From Pyropia yezoensis (taxonomy: Eukaryota > Rhodophyta > Bangiophyceae > Bangiales > Bangiaceae): a DNA stretch of 64,000 nt. Positions 44,711 to 55,120 of the stretch are shown here, piece by piece. Location: positions 13,684,568 to 13,748,567 of the forward strand of contig CM020618.1 of the NCBI GenBank assembly GCA_009829735.1, read 5' to 3'. Under the pieces are notes generated by a model. It did no database searches. It had not been told where the DNA came from and saw nothing but the letters and a program-made list of their open reading frames with translations. Position numbers and translations under genes: made by a program. The first letter of the stretch is position 1. Every line of letters starts with the position of its first letter.

Positions 44711-47700
44711 AAACGAGTATTAACTTGGTGCACTGGACGCAAGCGCATGTCTCGAGCGAGACCAGCACGACGCCACTTCGAAGAGCGTTAGAAGCTTCGC
44801 CCTGCCAGTGAGGCGGTGACCGACGTCCTTGATAGGGGCGTTCTCGTTGACGGGACTGTGGCGCGGCTGCCTCCCTGCAAGCTGCAATTTTCAAGGCCGT
44901 CGGTGCAGCCGTCTTGACTCTCACGAGCAGTCTCCATGGCTGTCCGCCAAACCGCGAGCAACTCTTCGCAGGTGCCGGACGGTTTGGCGGGTGGCTTGTG
45001 GGTGCGCCGCGCCTGAGGCTGGCCTTCGTTGCCGCTCTGTGCTTGGCTGCTTTCACGCTCGTGCATTGGCGGGGCTGTAACCATCAGTTTTTTGGGGAAC
45101 GCGCCGGTTTGCTCCTACCGGCTCTCGCGCGTCGAGACGGCTGTGTGTGTGACAGGCGAAACTCTCGGCCAGGGCGGCTGCCGCCGTGGCGGCGGATGGA
45201 GCAGAAAGGAGGACTCCCCACTCTGCTGCTGGGGACTATGGAGCACCCCCGCCGCCTGGCTGCCGCGGCGGGGACGGCTGCTGCAGAGGAAGGGGGCGCG
45301 CGGGTCGGCGTCGGCACGCGCCTTCCGCCCCGGCCGCCCAGCGGCTTGCGACGGCAGGCGTCACACGAAGCTCTTCCGCTGTTTGAGGGTCGCGGCCGGC
45401 GTGGCCACTGGCTTTTCCTCTGGAAGTGCCGCGCGCAGCAGCGGCGCGGACCCCGGCGCTGGGCGTGCTCCTCCGCCACCTGGGCCCCCCTCTGCCCCGA
45501 CAGGGGCGGACTATGTCGTCGGGTGCCGCCCAGCGTCGCCGTAGGGCGTCGCTCTGCCGTTGGCTCCCCTCCCGCCACGCGACCCCGCGCCAGCCGCTGA
45601 GCATGGAGACGCGGTTGCGAGCGCGATGACTGGCACACCTGCACCGTGGCAGGTACATCCTCTTGGGGACCCTTCTTCCGTCTAGGGTGGGAGGACGCGC
45701 CCACTGCCGTGGCACGGCAGTCTTCGACAACATCTGTGGCGCTGTGTCACCTGGGCAGGCCCCCCACGAGTCCACCGCCGCCCCCCTTGAGCTGGGCGCC
45801 GCCTCCTCTCCACCGCCTTCCCCTGTGCGTCGGCGTCGGCACATTCGTCACCCGCGCACCCCCCCGATGTGGGTGACGGGCGCCAGCCATGTCATGAACA
45901 CGCCGTGGATGCCGCCACGCGCATTTTTTCCGCCCCTCATTTGGGGTGGTTGAAGTGGTGCGGATGCTTGGTGGTGGCAGGGGGCGGTAACGCGCTGACT
46001 GGCCTACCGCGTTGGGGATGGTGGGGGTGGCCTCGTGTGCTGCCAGGGTGCGTGTCGCTCCCGCCCGGGCAGGGGCTGTGCACCTCGTCGCTGCTTGCTG
46101 GAGGGGGCTTCCGTGTCGATGGCCTGCTGTTGGGGGGACGCCCACGTCGACGAACCGCTTGCAGCTGCAGCCGCTGTCTACAAGTTGGGTGTTTGAATGG
46201 GGGGAGGGGGTTGAGCCGACATTCATTCTGTGGCTTGGCTGGGGCCCGCAGCCTGGGGGCAGTGGCAGCTGTGGGCGCTGCTCGTCACGTCGCTTTCGAC
46301 CCTGGCGCCGTCCAAGTCGGCCGCGTGCGAAGCCCTACCCTCCCCCCCCCCCGGCCGTCGCATGTGGCAAGCCGTCGTCAACGCTTGCAGCCGCCGCCTG
46401 CCGACAGCGGACCTCCTCAGCTCCCATGTGGGAGCCAGGCGAGAGTGGGGCATGTCAAGCCGCGCTCCTGTTTGCCGGTGATGGAGGGGGGGGCTGTCCG
46501 CGGTGGCCACGGGGCTGTGCCTGCTTGCCGTGGGCGCCCAGCCGCGGGCGGCGGCGACGGCGAGGTTGGTTGGAATTTTCGGTCGCGTCTCCCAGTGGCG
46601 GGGGGCGGTCGACGCCGGTCGTGTGGCGGCAGCGGTGGCGCTGTGGGGAGAGAGCGCGGTGGTGGGGACGGGCAGCTAGCCGCCACCGCTGGCTGTCCGT
46701 CGCCACTGCTCCTGACGGCCGGCTTTATGTCTGCGAAAGGAGTAGAGGAGGGCGGGGGGGGGCAGCGGCGGCGGTGCGCCCCCCCGGCCGGGAGGCCCCC
46801 TCGGGACACGGAAGTGCGGCAGCGGCTGCATCGGCGGCGGGGCGTGAGGAGTATTGGGAGGATGGGCAGTTGAGCGGCAGCGGCGTCAGCGACGGCTAGC
46901 TGACGAGGAGAGCTGGTCGTCACGGCGCCCGGGACCGTGGACCGCGATCATGTCCCCGCCCTGGGGCGTGACCCGTGAGGCGTGGGGGGCAGTTGCGACA
47001 GCCACGACCGCTCCTGGTACCGTCGGTCGCACAGCGGTGCGCTACCGCCGAAAGCAGGCTTGACGTCCACGGCGGCGCTTTTCCCGGGCCGCATCGCGGG
47101 GCAGCGCTCTTCTCGGGCCCTTTCGGGGGGCAACGTCGGCGTCAATGGCCCGCTGCTCGCTCAGGAGACGAGATTCGAAGAGATGGCGGGGATGGGGTCG
47201 CGGGGGGGAGAAGAGGGGTCGGCTGCGCCTGCCTAGCGGGTCTGGGCGGTAGCCCGACGGTCGTGGCCATGCCGGGGGGTGGCAGCGGTTGGGGAGGGCA
47301 TGAGGTCCTGAACGGTAGCAGCGGTGGCGGTGGCGGTGGGAGCAAATGTGGTCTGGGGAGGAGGTCGGGACGGTGGTGACTCCTGCGCGGGTGCGGCTTG
47401 CGGTTGTGTTTGTGGGCGCCGCACGGGGTGGAGCAGGGTGGCTTGTGCTCCACAATGGGCGCACATTTGTATGCCTCCCCGTGTTGCCGGGCGCCACTGG
47501 AGCGCGGACAACCCAGAGGGGGGAGTAGGGGATGGAGTCGACGAAGAGATGGTGTGGGGGAGCTGGGAGGGCAGGCTGGGGGGAAGGGGGCAGGGGCAGC
47601 GGGTGGGTGATAGAGGCGTAGGGAAGATATGGTCGGGCATGCAAGGGTGAAGGTCAAGACTCAATGCAACTCCGAGTGGGGGGGAGGGATGGGGGGCGAG

Positions 47701-48056
47701 CCCAATCTTGTCAGGTGGAGTTGCCCTGGACACCCAGCTGAGAGCCTCGCCCCCCACTGCTAGCGCATGCCTCTCGGCTGAATTTCCACGGCACAGTGTG
47801 CACCAACTGTACGTATGCACAGTGCATATGTACGTACAGCATCGCTTCAGCGGGGGCGTATCTGGTATGTGCTTTCCCTCGCCCGGCTGCGCGCTCGTCT
47901 CCAGCCGAAGCCCCACCCCTTCCCCCCTTGACCAAGCCCCACCCCGCCGATTCGCCCACCCCGCGTACAATACACCGACGCGAATCATCGGCTTCACTGG
48001 TCGCGGCGGCACGCGCCGCCAGCCGCCACAACAGGCGGCGCTCCCAGGCCGGGCCG
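44711..48056. other. no supported gene; GC-rich DNA
   Basis: Several frames of 200-330 codons are open on both strands (for example plus 45869-46873 and minus 47042-47657), all Gly/Arg/Pro/Ala-rich, overlapping each other and lacking recognisable domains. The part next to 48057 is the 3' flank of the NB-ARC/WD40 gene. Confidence 0.4.
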
Positions 48057-51000
48057 TCACCACCCGATGCGGCAGAAGTAGACGCGTCCCAGCTTATTCC
48101 CCCACACAAGCCGCCCCCCCGAGATGGATGCCACAGCCGTCGGCGCGGGCGGGCACGGCAGCACCTGCAAGCGCAACGGGTCGTCGCGAAAGTCCACCAC
48201 TGCCCCGACGCACCCAACCACCGCCACCAGGACCACCCCCTCGGCCACACGGGCGTCACCGCTGCAGGGGGCATGCCCCGCCGCGGCCGCCGCCGCCGCC
48301 GACACGGCTGTCGACCCTGGCGGGCGGGACCACACCGTCGAGATGGCCGTCCAGCGCGCTGGCCCATCCAGCGTTGTGACAGCCGCCCCACGCTGGGGAT
48401 CCCACAGCGACACCACCCCGTCGCGGGAGCCCGCCACCAGGACGGTGCCCGAGCCGCAAGCGGCGTTGTCAATGGCGGCCATGCACTCCACCTCGGTAGT
48501 GTGGCCTGCGAGGTCAGCCATGCGAGTGCCGGCGGTCGCGTCCCAAACGGTCAACGCACCAGAAAAGGTGCCCGCGACTACCCGCGCCCCATTACCACTC
48601 GGGGGTGTGTCCACGCTCGCCGCGCACGCAATCGAGCCGGCGCTGCCTCGAAGTACCGTTTGGCAAGCCCCTTTGTTCAGATCCCACACTCGTAGCGTCT
48701 CATCTCGGCTGGCCGTCACGAGACGGGCGCCGCCGCCACCACCGCCACCCGTGCTTGGAACCACTAAGGAGCGCACCCAGTTGGTGTGGCCTTGGAGCAC
48801 AAATAGGCACACCCCGGCGTCGAGGTCCCACACCCGTGCGGTGTTGTCGCGAGAGCCAGACGCGGCGCGCCCGTGGCTACTGCTGCCAGCCTCGCCCAGC
48901 AGCGCCAAGCAAACCACCCAGTCGGTGTGGCCTGTCAACTCGGCGGTACAGGCGCCGCGGTCCGCGTCCCACACCCGTAGCGACCCGTCCCTGGAGCCAG
49001 ACAGCACGGCTGCCTCGCGGTCACAACTACCCCCGTGCAGCACCTCAAGGCAGTCGACCGGACCGGTGTGACCGCCGAGCACAGCAACGCAGGCCCCGCG
49101 GTCAGCGTCCCACACACGCAGGTCCGCGTCATCAGACCCAGATACGACTCGCACGCCAGACCCGTCGGCAGCCCCGTTGAGCACAGCAAAGCATTGTACC
49201 CATCCGTTATGGCCTTCTACCATGGGCTCGCTGACAGTCGGGTCAATGTCCCAAACCCGCACGCTCTCGTCAAACGAGCTCGTCACGATGCGCACGTCGG
49301 TGCTAGGCGAGCGGTCTCGGAGGATTGACAGACTCAAGACCGGCCCTGTGTGGCCGTCAAGGACCGAGTTGCACACCCTGCGACGTACATCCCACACGCG
49401 TACGGTAGTGTCACGAGATGCAGAGAAGAGGAAAGGACCGGCGTCCCCGCGCCCAGGAAGCACCTCCACCTCCATGACAGGCATAAAGTGGCCGGCGAGC
49501 ACAGAGACGCAGGCGCGGGTGCTCACGTCCCACAGCCGCAGGTCCGTATCCCGAGAACCCGACACAATCTGCCCGCCTGCGTCGGTTGAAGAAGGAAGGA
49601 AGGCCAGGCACAGCACCGCGGCGGTGTGGCCGGTAAACACTGCCGTGCACGCGCCGCTTTCCACATCCCACATACGTACAGTCCCGTCGTCCGAGCCAGA
49701 CACAACCGACGTACTGACATCAACGCCGCCGCCCACAGTCACAGGCATCAGGCATTGCACCGCAGCGGTGTGCCCGCCGAGAGTGACGACGCACGACCCA
49801 CCGTCCAAGTCCCACACCTTCACCACTCCGTCGTTGGAGCCCGACGCCAGCCGCGTGGCTGCGCGGACGCCACCCCCGTCGAGGACCGCCAAACAGAGCA
49901 CCGGGCAGTGGTGACCGCTCAGCACGGCCGTGCACGTCTCGGCCTCCACATTCCAGAGCCGCAAATCCCCGTCGTCCGAGCCCGATACCACACGCGCGAC
50001 GGCACTGGCGCCGCTGCGGCCAACAGCGACAAGGCACCGCACCATTCCCGAGTGGCCGCTCAACACAGCGGTGCACGCGGCGCCTTCCAGATCCCACACA
50101 CGCACTGTGCCGTCGTCGGAGCCAGACACCACCTTGGCGGACGTACCGCCAGGGACAGCCTCTTCCAGGACCTCCAAACACCGCACCGGGCCAGAGTGCC
50201 CATCGAGCATGGAGACTTGAGCCCCTCTCTCGACATCCCAAACCTCCATCGTCTCGCTCATCCAGCCAGCTATCACAACCAAGTCGATCCCGCTCGCGCT
50301 CACTACGGAGCGCACATTGTTGATGGGGGCGTGACATGCCAGAACTCGGCGCTCCCGAGGCAAACCCAGTGAGGTGCTTCCATACAGCTCTACCACAAGG
50401 TCGGTCATATAGGTACGCGCCGACGCACGGAGGTAGGCAAGTCGAGCCGCGTCAATGCCGGCAGCTTCGGACCACGAGCAGCGCAGCCGTTCAGACACCT
50501 CAAAGGCTGCCTGCTGCAGACGTGCCGTCATCGACAGCACCGGGTATGCCACCGCCGTCTCCACCATGGCGGCAACAACGTCCAACACGTCCAGACCCAG
50601 GCCGCGGTAGTCCGAGCGAAAGATGCCGCAGGTACCACCCCCCAAAACCGTCCGCCACGCGATGAAGCGCATGTCAAAGAGGAGGACGTGGAGCTCATCG
50701 GCTGCCTCCCCCACGCGGAGGAGGTGACAAAGGGCGCCTTCGACAAAGCCGTCGGCAGGCAGCAGCCACAATGGTCGAATGGTTATCTGTTTGCCGCAAA
50801 ACTCAACAGGCGTTGGTAAGGGCGTAATGTCCTGCCGACGGCAATAGCCTGACACAAGCTGGCAATGGAAGCGCGCCCTGTCGGTCCGACTGAGCAGCGC
50901 CGGCCGCGCCAAGAATTCCACAACCAGGTCGTGTAGACTGAGCCGCAGCGCCGCGTCGGGATCGTCCTCACCGTCGAGGCTGACAAGCGAGTAGTTGCGT

Positions 51001-53171
51001 AGCGTGCGCGCTATCTCCTGCGTGTCCGCCAAGCTGTCCTCGTTCCACAGCGCCGCAAGCGCCGACCACGGCAGCTGCTCCTTGGTGCGGAGGACACACA
51101 GAGCGCGGAAGCGCTCGCGCCACAATTCGCTGTTGCCTTCTTCATGACCCAACGCTGCGTAACTGGCGAGGAGGCACGCCCACAGCGACGTGTACGTATC
51201 GGCGTCGGGAAGTTCCTCGTTCAGCAGCGCTGTCCGTTGTTGGTCCACCTTGTCTAGCGCCTCCTCCCAGCCGTAGTCCCACACGAGGGCGCCCATCACC
51301 GACAGGGCCAACGCCAGGCTACCACACAGTTCAACGGCACGCAGCACTCGGGCGTCGGTCTTATCTGGGTGGGTGACGCCTCCGCGCTCTGCGTGAGCAA
51401 GGAGGACACCCGCGGCTACGGTTCCACTCTGGACGCCAACCTCCACGCACCGAGTGACGAGTCGACGGCTTGCCACTCTGCGCTGGCGAGTAGAGAACAG
51501 AAGCGTTGATGACGTCGCACCGCGCATGGCCTTGCTGAACACGGACACCCAACGCTCGTTCCAGACATCGTCCACCACGATCAGGACCGCCTTGTGCTCC
51601 AACGCTGCCGCGAGTCGCTCCACCGCCATGTCCAGGTCGATCGCCTCTGCGGGCTGGCCGCTCAGGGTCGTGGCTACAGCGCACATCCGCTGCTGCACGA
51701 CAGAGATATCAACGTCCTTGTAGAGCTGCACCCAGAACACTCCGTCGCCAAAGCGCCGGCGCCCGGCCGCCTCGTCCGACACCTTGTGAGCCACCAGCTT
51801 ACAAGAAAGGGTCTTGCCAACCCCGCCCATTCCGTGTGTGCCCACTGCCGCAAACGTGCCGCCGCCGTCCCGCATCACGGACCGGTAGAGCTGCACGGCA
51901 GTGAAGTCTTCATTGTTCCAGTCCACGTACAAGCAGGGGGGAAGGTCCGGCAGTTTCTTCACAGCAGCATGCTGGGCCGCCACAGCGGGAGCGTCCACCA
52001 CAGCCTGCCGCGTCTCTTTTGTCACGGCGTGGACGGCGCGCTGAAGCCCAAGCTGCGTCAGCTGTATGAGCTCGTTGGCATCGCTCCGCAGCACTGCCAG
52101 TTGTGCCATCGCGTCATCCCCAACGCCCACTCCCCGGCCTGCGGTGGAGCATGCCAAACGCACCCGCTGGCGACGCGAGCAAAGCAGGTGGTGAAGCTCC
52201 CCTGCCAGCACTTCAAGGCCCGCAACCAGGGAACCCAACCGGCAAAGCAGATCGCCGGCATCGACCCCCACCGCCCCCTCCAACTCGCAGAGCGCGGACA
52301 AGAGGTGCTGCGCGAGGAGGGTGTGTAGGCCATCCAGGTCAGCGGCCGCCTGCGTCGCCGCGTCCGCCGCATCGCGCGCTGCGGCAACCACGCGGAGCGC
52401 AAAGCAAAACGTTTCCAGCGCCACGCCCACGGCAGGGCTCGCCGCACCCGCCAGATCCACCACAGTCGACACCGCGGTGGCCACACCCGACGACCCGGTC
52501 AAGACGTCCGAGGCCAGTGCTCGTTTGGCCGCCTGCGCAAGCGCCACCAGTGAGGCCGAAGGTCCCCCGCCAGTGCTGGCACCCGCAGAGGACAGGGCCG
52601 CCGCACTGCTGCCAGGCACGCTCACGCGAAGACTCCACACCACCGACAATGGCGCCGTCCGCATGCGCAGCTGGCGCTCCCAGGCAGCTGCACGGTCCTT
52701 GGTGCCCGCGCAAAAGAGTAGCGGCGCTCCGCCCGCCGGCGCCACCGGCTCCAGTGCCACTACCCAGCGGTCTGCCACAACAGACAGATCTCCATCTTCT
52801 TCCGCACAGAAAACGCGCACGAGGCAGGACGCCAGCGGACCCGCTGCTTGCCCAGCCTCCACGTCACGCCGAAGGGGGAAGAACTGGATACGACGGCCAG
52901 GGCGGTCGAGGTCAGGTAACTCCCCGGTGACTGGAGGCGTACTGTCGAGGTGGTCGGCCGGCCGACGACGCTGGAAGTGCACCCCGCAGTGCACCCAGAC
53001 GGTGACGGGAATCGTCGTTGGCCGGCCAAAGCAGTGTGCAATGCCGCCGGGTTGCACCAGCTGCAGCCGGCCCGTACACGGACGCATCAGCGCGGCCCAG
53101 GCGGCCTCGTCATCCGAAGCGGGGAGGCCGTAGGCAGCCTCTCCGACGGATAAGATCCTGGCGGCCGCCAT
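48057..53171 (-). CDS. NB-ARC / 14x WD40 protein (APAF-1/NLR-like), 1704 aa
   Basis: Single-exon ORF from ATG 53171. Residues 1-410 are an unassigned N-terminal region with helical Ala/Leu-rich segments. The NB-ARC domain has a P-loop GMGGVGKT (447-454), Walker B VLIVVDDVW (529-537), an RNBS-B-like LLFSTRQR (557-564), a GLPL-like CGSLALAL (616-623) and an LHD in place of MHD (746-748). A helical linker with FDMRFIAWR (832-840) leads to 14 WD40 repeats (about 970-1700) ending VWD or LWD, consistent with two seven-bladed propellers. Such proteins act as ATP-switched oligomerising receptors in cell death or immunity; the ligand is unknown. Several blades are very alike (VWDADRGAC twice), suggesting recent repeat turnover. 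It is intact, and a broken paralogue lies at 6503-8148 and 34910-34994. Confidence 0.92.
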   Translation of the reverse strand: MAAARILSVGEAAYGLPASDDEAAWAALMRPCTGRLQLVQPGGIAHCFGRPTTIPVTVWVHCGVHFQRRRPADHLDSTPPVTGELPDLDRPGRRIQFFPLRRDVEAGQAAGPLASCLVRVFCAEEDGDLSVVADRWVVALEPVAPAGGAPLLFCAGTKDRAAAWERQLRMRTAPLSVVWSLRVSVPGSSAAALSSAGASTGGGPSASLVALAQAAKRALASDVLTGSSGVATAVSTVVDLAGAASPAVGVALETFCFALRVVAAARDAADAATQAAADLDGLHTLLAQHLLSALCELEGAVGVDAGDLLCRLGSLVAGLEVLAGELHHLLCSRRQRVRLACSTAGRGVGVGDDAMAQLAVLRSDANELIQLTQLGLQRAVHAVTKETRQAVVDAPAVAAQHAAVKKLPDLPPCLYVDWNNEDFTAVQLYRSVMRDGGGTFAAVGTHGMGGVGKTLSCKLVAHKVSDEAAGRRRFGDGVFWVQLYKDVDISVVQQRMCAVATTLSGQPAEAIDLDMAVERLAAALEHKAVLIVVDDVWNERWVSVFSKAMRGATSSTLLFSTRQRRVASRRLVTRCVEVGVQSGTVAAGVLLAHAERGGVTHPDKTDARVLRAVELCGSLALALSVMGALVWDYGWEEALDKVDQQRTALLNEELPDADTYTSLWACLLASYAALGHEEGNSELWRERFRALCVLRTKEQLPWSALAALWNEDSLADTQEIARTLRNYSLVSLDGEDDPDAALRLSLHDLVVEFLARPALLSRTDRARFHCQLVSGYCRRQDITPLPTPVEFCGKQITIRPLWLLPADGFVEGALCHLLRVGEAADELHVLLFDMRFIAWRTVLGGGTCGIFRSDYRGLGLDVLDVVAAMVETAVAYPVLSMTARLQQAAFEVSERLRCSWSEAAGIDAARLAYLRASARTYMTDLVVELYGSTSLGLPRERRVLACHAPINNVRSVVSASGIDLVVIAGWMSETMEVWDVERGAQVSMLDGHSGPVRCLEVLEEAVPGGTSAKVVSGSDDGTVRVWDLEGAACTAVLSGHSGMVRCLVAVGRSGASAVARVVSGSDDGDLRLWNVEAETCTAVLSGHHCPVLCLAVLDGGGVRAATRLASGSNDGVVKVWDLDGGSCVVTLGGHTAAVQCLMPVTVGGGVDVSTSVVSGSDDGTVRMWDVESGACTAVFTGHTAAVLCLAFLPSSTDAGGQIVSGSRDTDLRLWDVSTRACVSVLAGHFMPVMEVEVLPGRGDAGPFLFSASRDTTVRVWDVRRRVCNSVLDGHTGPVLSLSILRDRSPSTDVRIVTSSFDESVRVWDIDPTVSEPMVEGHNGWVQCFAVLNGAADGSGVRVVSGSDDADLRVWDADRGACVAVLGGHTGPVDCLEVLHGGSCDREAAVLSGSRDGSLRVWDADRGACTAELTGHTDWVVCLALLGEAGSSSHGRAASGSRDNTARVWDLDAGVCLFVLQGHTNWVRSLVVPSTGGGGGGGARLVTASRDETLRVWDLNKGACQTVLRGSAGSIACAASVDTPPSGNGARVVAGTFSGALTVWDATAGTRMADLAGHTTEVECMAAIDNAACGSGTVLVAGSRDGVVSLWDPQRGAAVTTLDGPARWTAISTVWSRPPGSTAVSAAAAAAAGHAPCSGDARVAEGVVLVAVVGCVGAVVDFRDDPLRLQVLPCPPAPTAVASISGGRLVWGNKLGRVYFCRIGW

Positions 53172-55120
53172 CGACGATAGCTCTGGTAACGATGCACCGA
53201 AGTATGACGGTACAATGGGCGCGATGGGGACACACTAACCAAAGCCGCCACAACTGCAGCGTGCAGATGCTACGTTCCCACTTCAGTGAAGGACAACAAA
53301 CGGCCAAGGGTACGACCCAGACCAGCGAGAACAGGAAACGACCAAGGATGCCGGCTGAGTTGCCAGCATGCCAAGCACGCAACCATGGGATGCCGCCGCC
53401 TACGTTGACAGTACAGAATGTACAGCGCCCGGACAAACACTTTGAGTGCCAGCCAATCCAAAGCTTGGCACGCACCTGCCAAGCGACCCTGGGCCGGCGC
53501 GTTTTCGAGGAGCTCCCTTGCGCAGTGGCGCACCCCGCAACCCGCAGGAGCTGCAGTCCACACACACCCAGGCCAGGTGGTACTGCACGTGACAGCTGCC
53601 TCGACCCACCAAAAAGGGATTCGTTCATTCCCCGCAAGAGCCGCCGGCGAGCCGCCGGCCGCACCCCTCCGCCCTGCTTCGACGTCAGAGAGCGGGCAGG
53701 GAGGGAACCAAGATATCTATCATCACGATGGGACCCGGAGCCACGGCGAGCCGTGGATACAAAACCAGCCATACAGCAGGATACGTATCGTGCTTGAGCC
53801 GGAGAACGGTCAAAGGCGGGCGAGCTTCCTTACGGCACCATGACGAGATGAGAAGGTCGGTCGTCCAGGACCGCAGCAGTCTCGAACAAGAGCGCGCTTG
53901 AAGACGGCTGACAGACCGTTGGAGGACGGGTTGCGGTCGGTGACACGAAATCTGTGAGCTGGCCGCAGACCTCTGTACTACACAGTGTGTAGTCCAATCC
54001 TTAGTGTCGTGCGTATTTTTTCATGGACATTACTGCACGTACTCTTTACCTTGCTCGGACCAGTTTCAGAGAGTAAAATTCATTATTGTCTTTTCAAATG
54101 TGTAGGTTCTGTTTTGGACACAACCAGCGCATCTGCCGCTCAGGTGCTCGCAAGCATCGGAACTGCCCGACGCCGACCGTCGCCCTCTCCACCGCCTAGC
54201 TCATTCTCCGGCATTCCCCTATCCCCAGCGCCTACGGACGACCACGTTTGCAGGCCTTCAACTCCCCTCCGGAACCACGCCCCTCGATGCAGAAAGAGCA
54301 GCAGCGGTCGCCTCGCTGGGGATGTCGAGATGCAGTGTTGTTGACACATTTCGCGCCCCCAAACTCCAACACCTTCACCGTCTCAGCTCTTTTTCGATTC
54401 CGCCAGGCTTGTGGGATTGGCTCCATGACTGTGAGCCTGTGTACATACGTTGCACAGGATTCTAGGGGAGCCCGCTACCGTTAGCCCTCTGAGCAGGGGC
54501 TCAGCGGTATGGTCACGCGAGGCGTCCATCGATGAAAATACAGTAAACCTACTGAGCAGGGGTTGGCCGCCGTGGGCCCCCACTTCACCACCAGGACGCC
54601 GGTGACGACACAGAAAAGAGGTGCATGCGGGGGAACGAGGGGCGCCAGACCTACTGCCACCACATCTCCTCAGTGCCCCCTCCTGGTGAGCCGATCACAC
54701 TGCGCGCCCGAGAGATGCACTGTTTCTTGTCCCCATCAAGAAACATTAGTGTTTGAAGGGAATTTGGTCGCCTTTGAGATATGAGCCACCACGTTTGACA
54801 ACAGTTGGCCCCGAAAATTCAGGAGGTGGACCTGAAGCAAAAAGCCGAGGCACTTTCGTGATCAACCAGACAGATTCTTAAGTCCCGGCCTCGGACGCTG
54901 ACGATGCGCCTCAGGACGGGCAGCGCTTCTCGCACGCTTCGACTTCCACCCCACCGCCATAGCACTGCTAGCAGCCTGCACCACCGGCCGGCCGTCCTGT
55001 CACGGCCAAGTCGGCGGGCGGAGGCGCCCTCCACCCCCCCGCCCCCCGTCCCCCCGCCCTCCTCCACCTCCTTCCTTTTCCGACCCCTGCCCCACCCCCC
55101 GCCGCGTCTCGCCCCCGCGC
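53172..55120. other. no supported gene
   Basis: 5' flank of the minus-strand NB-ARC/WD40 gene and 5' flank of the plus-strand gene at 55121. A few frames are open but have no domain. The 53940-54110 part is AT-richer. Confidence 0.4.
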
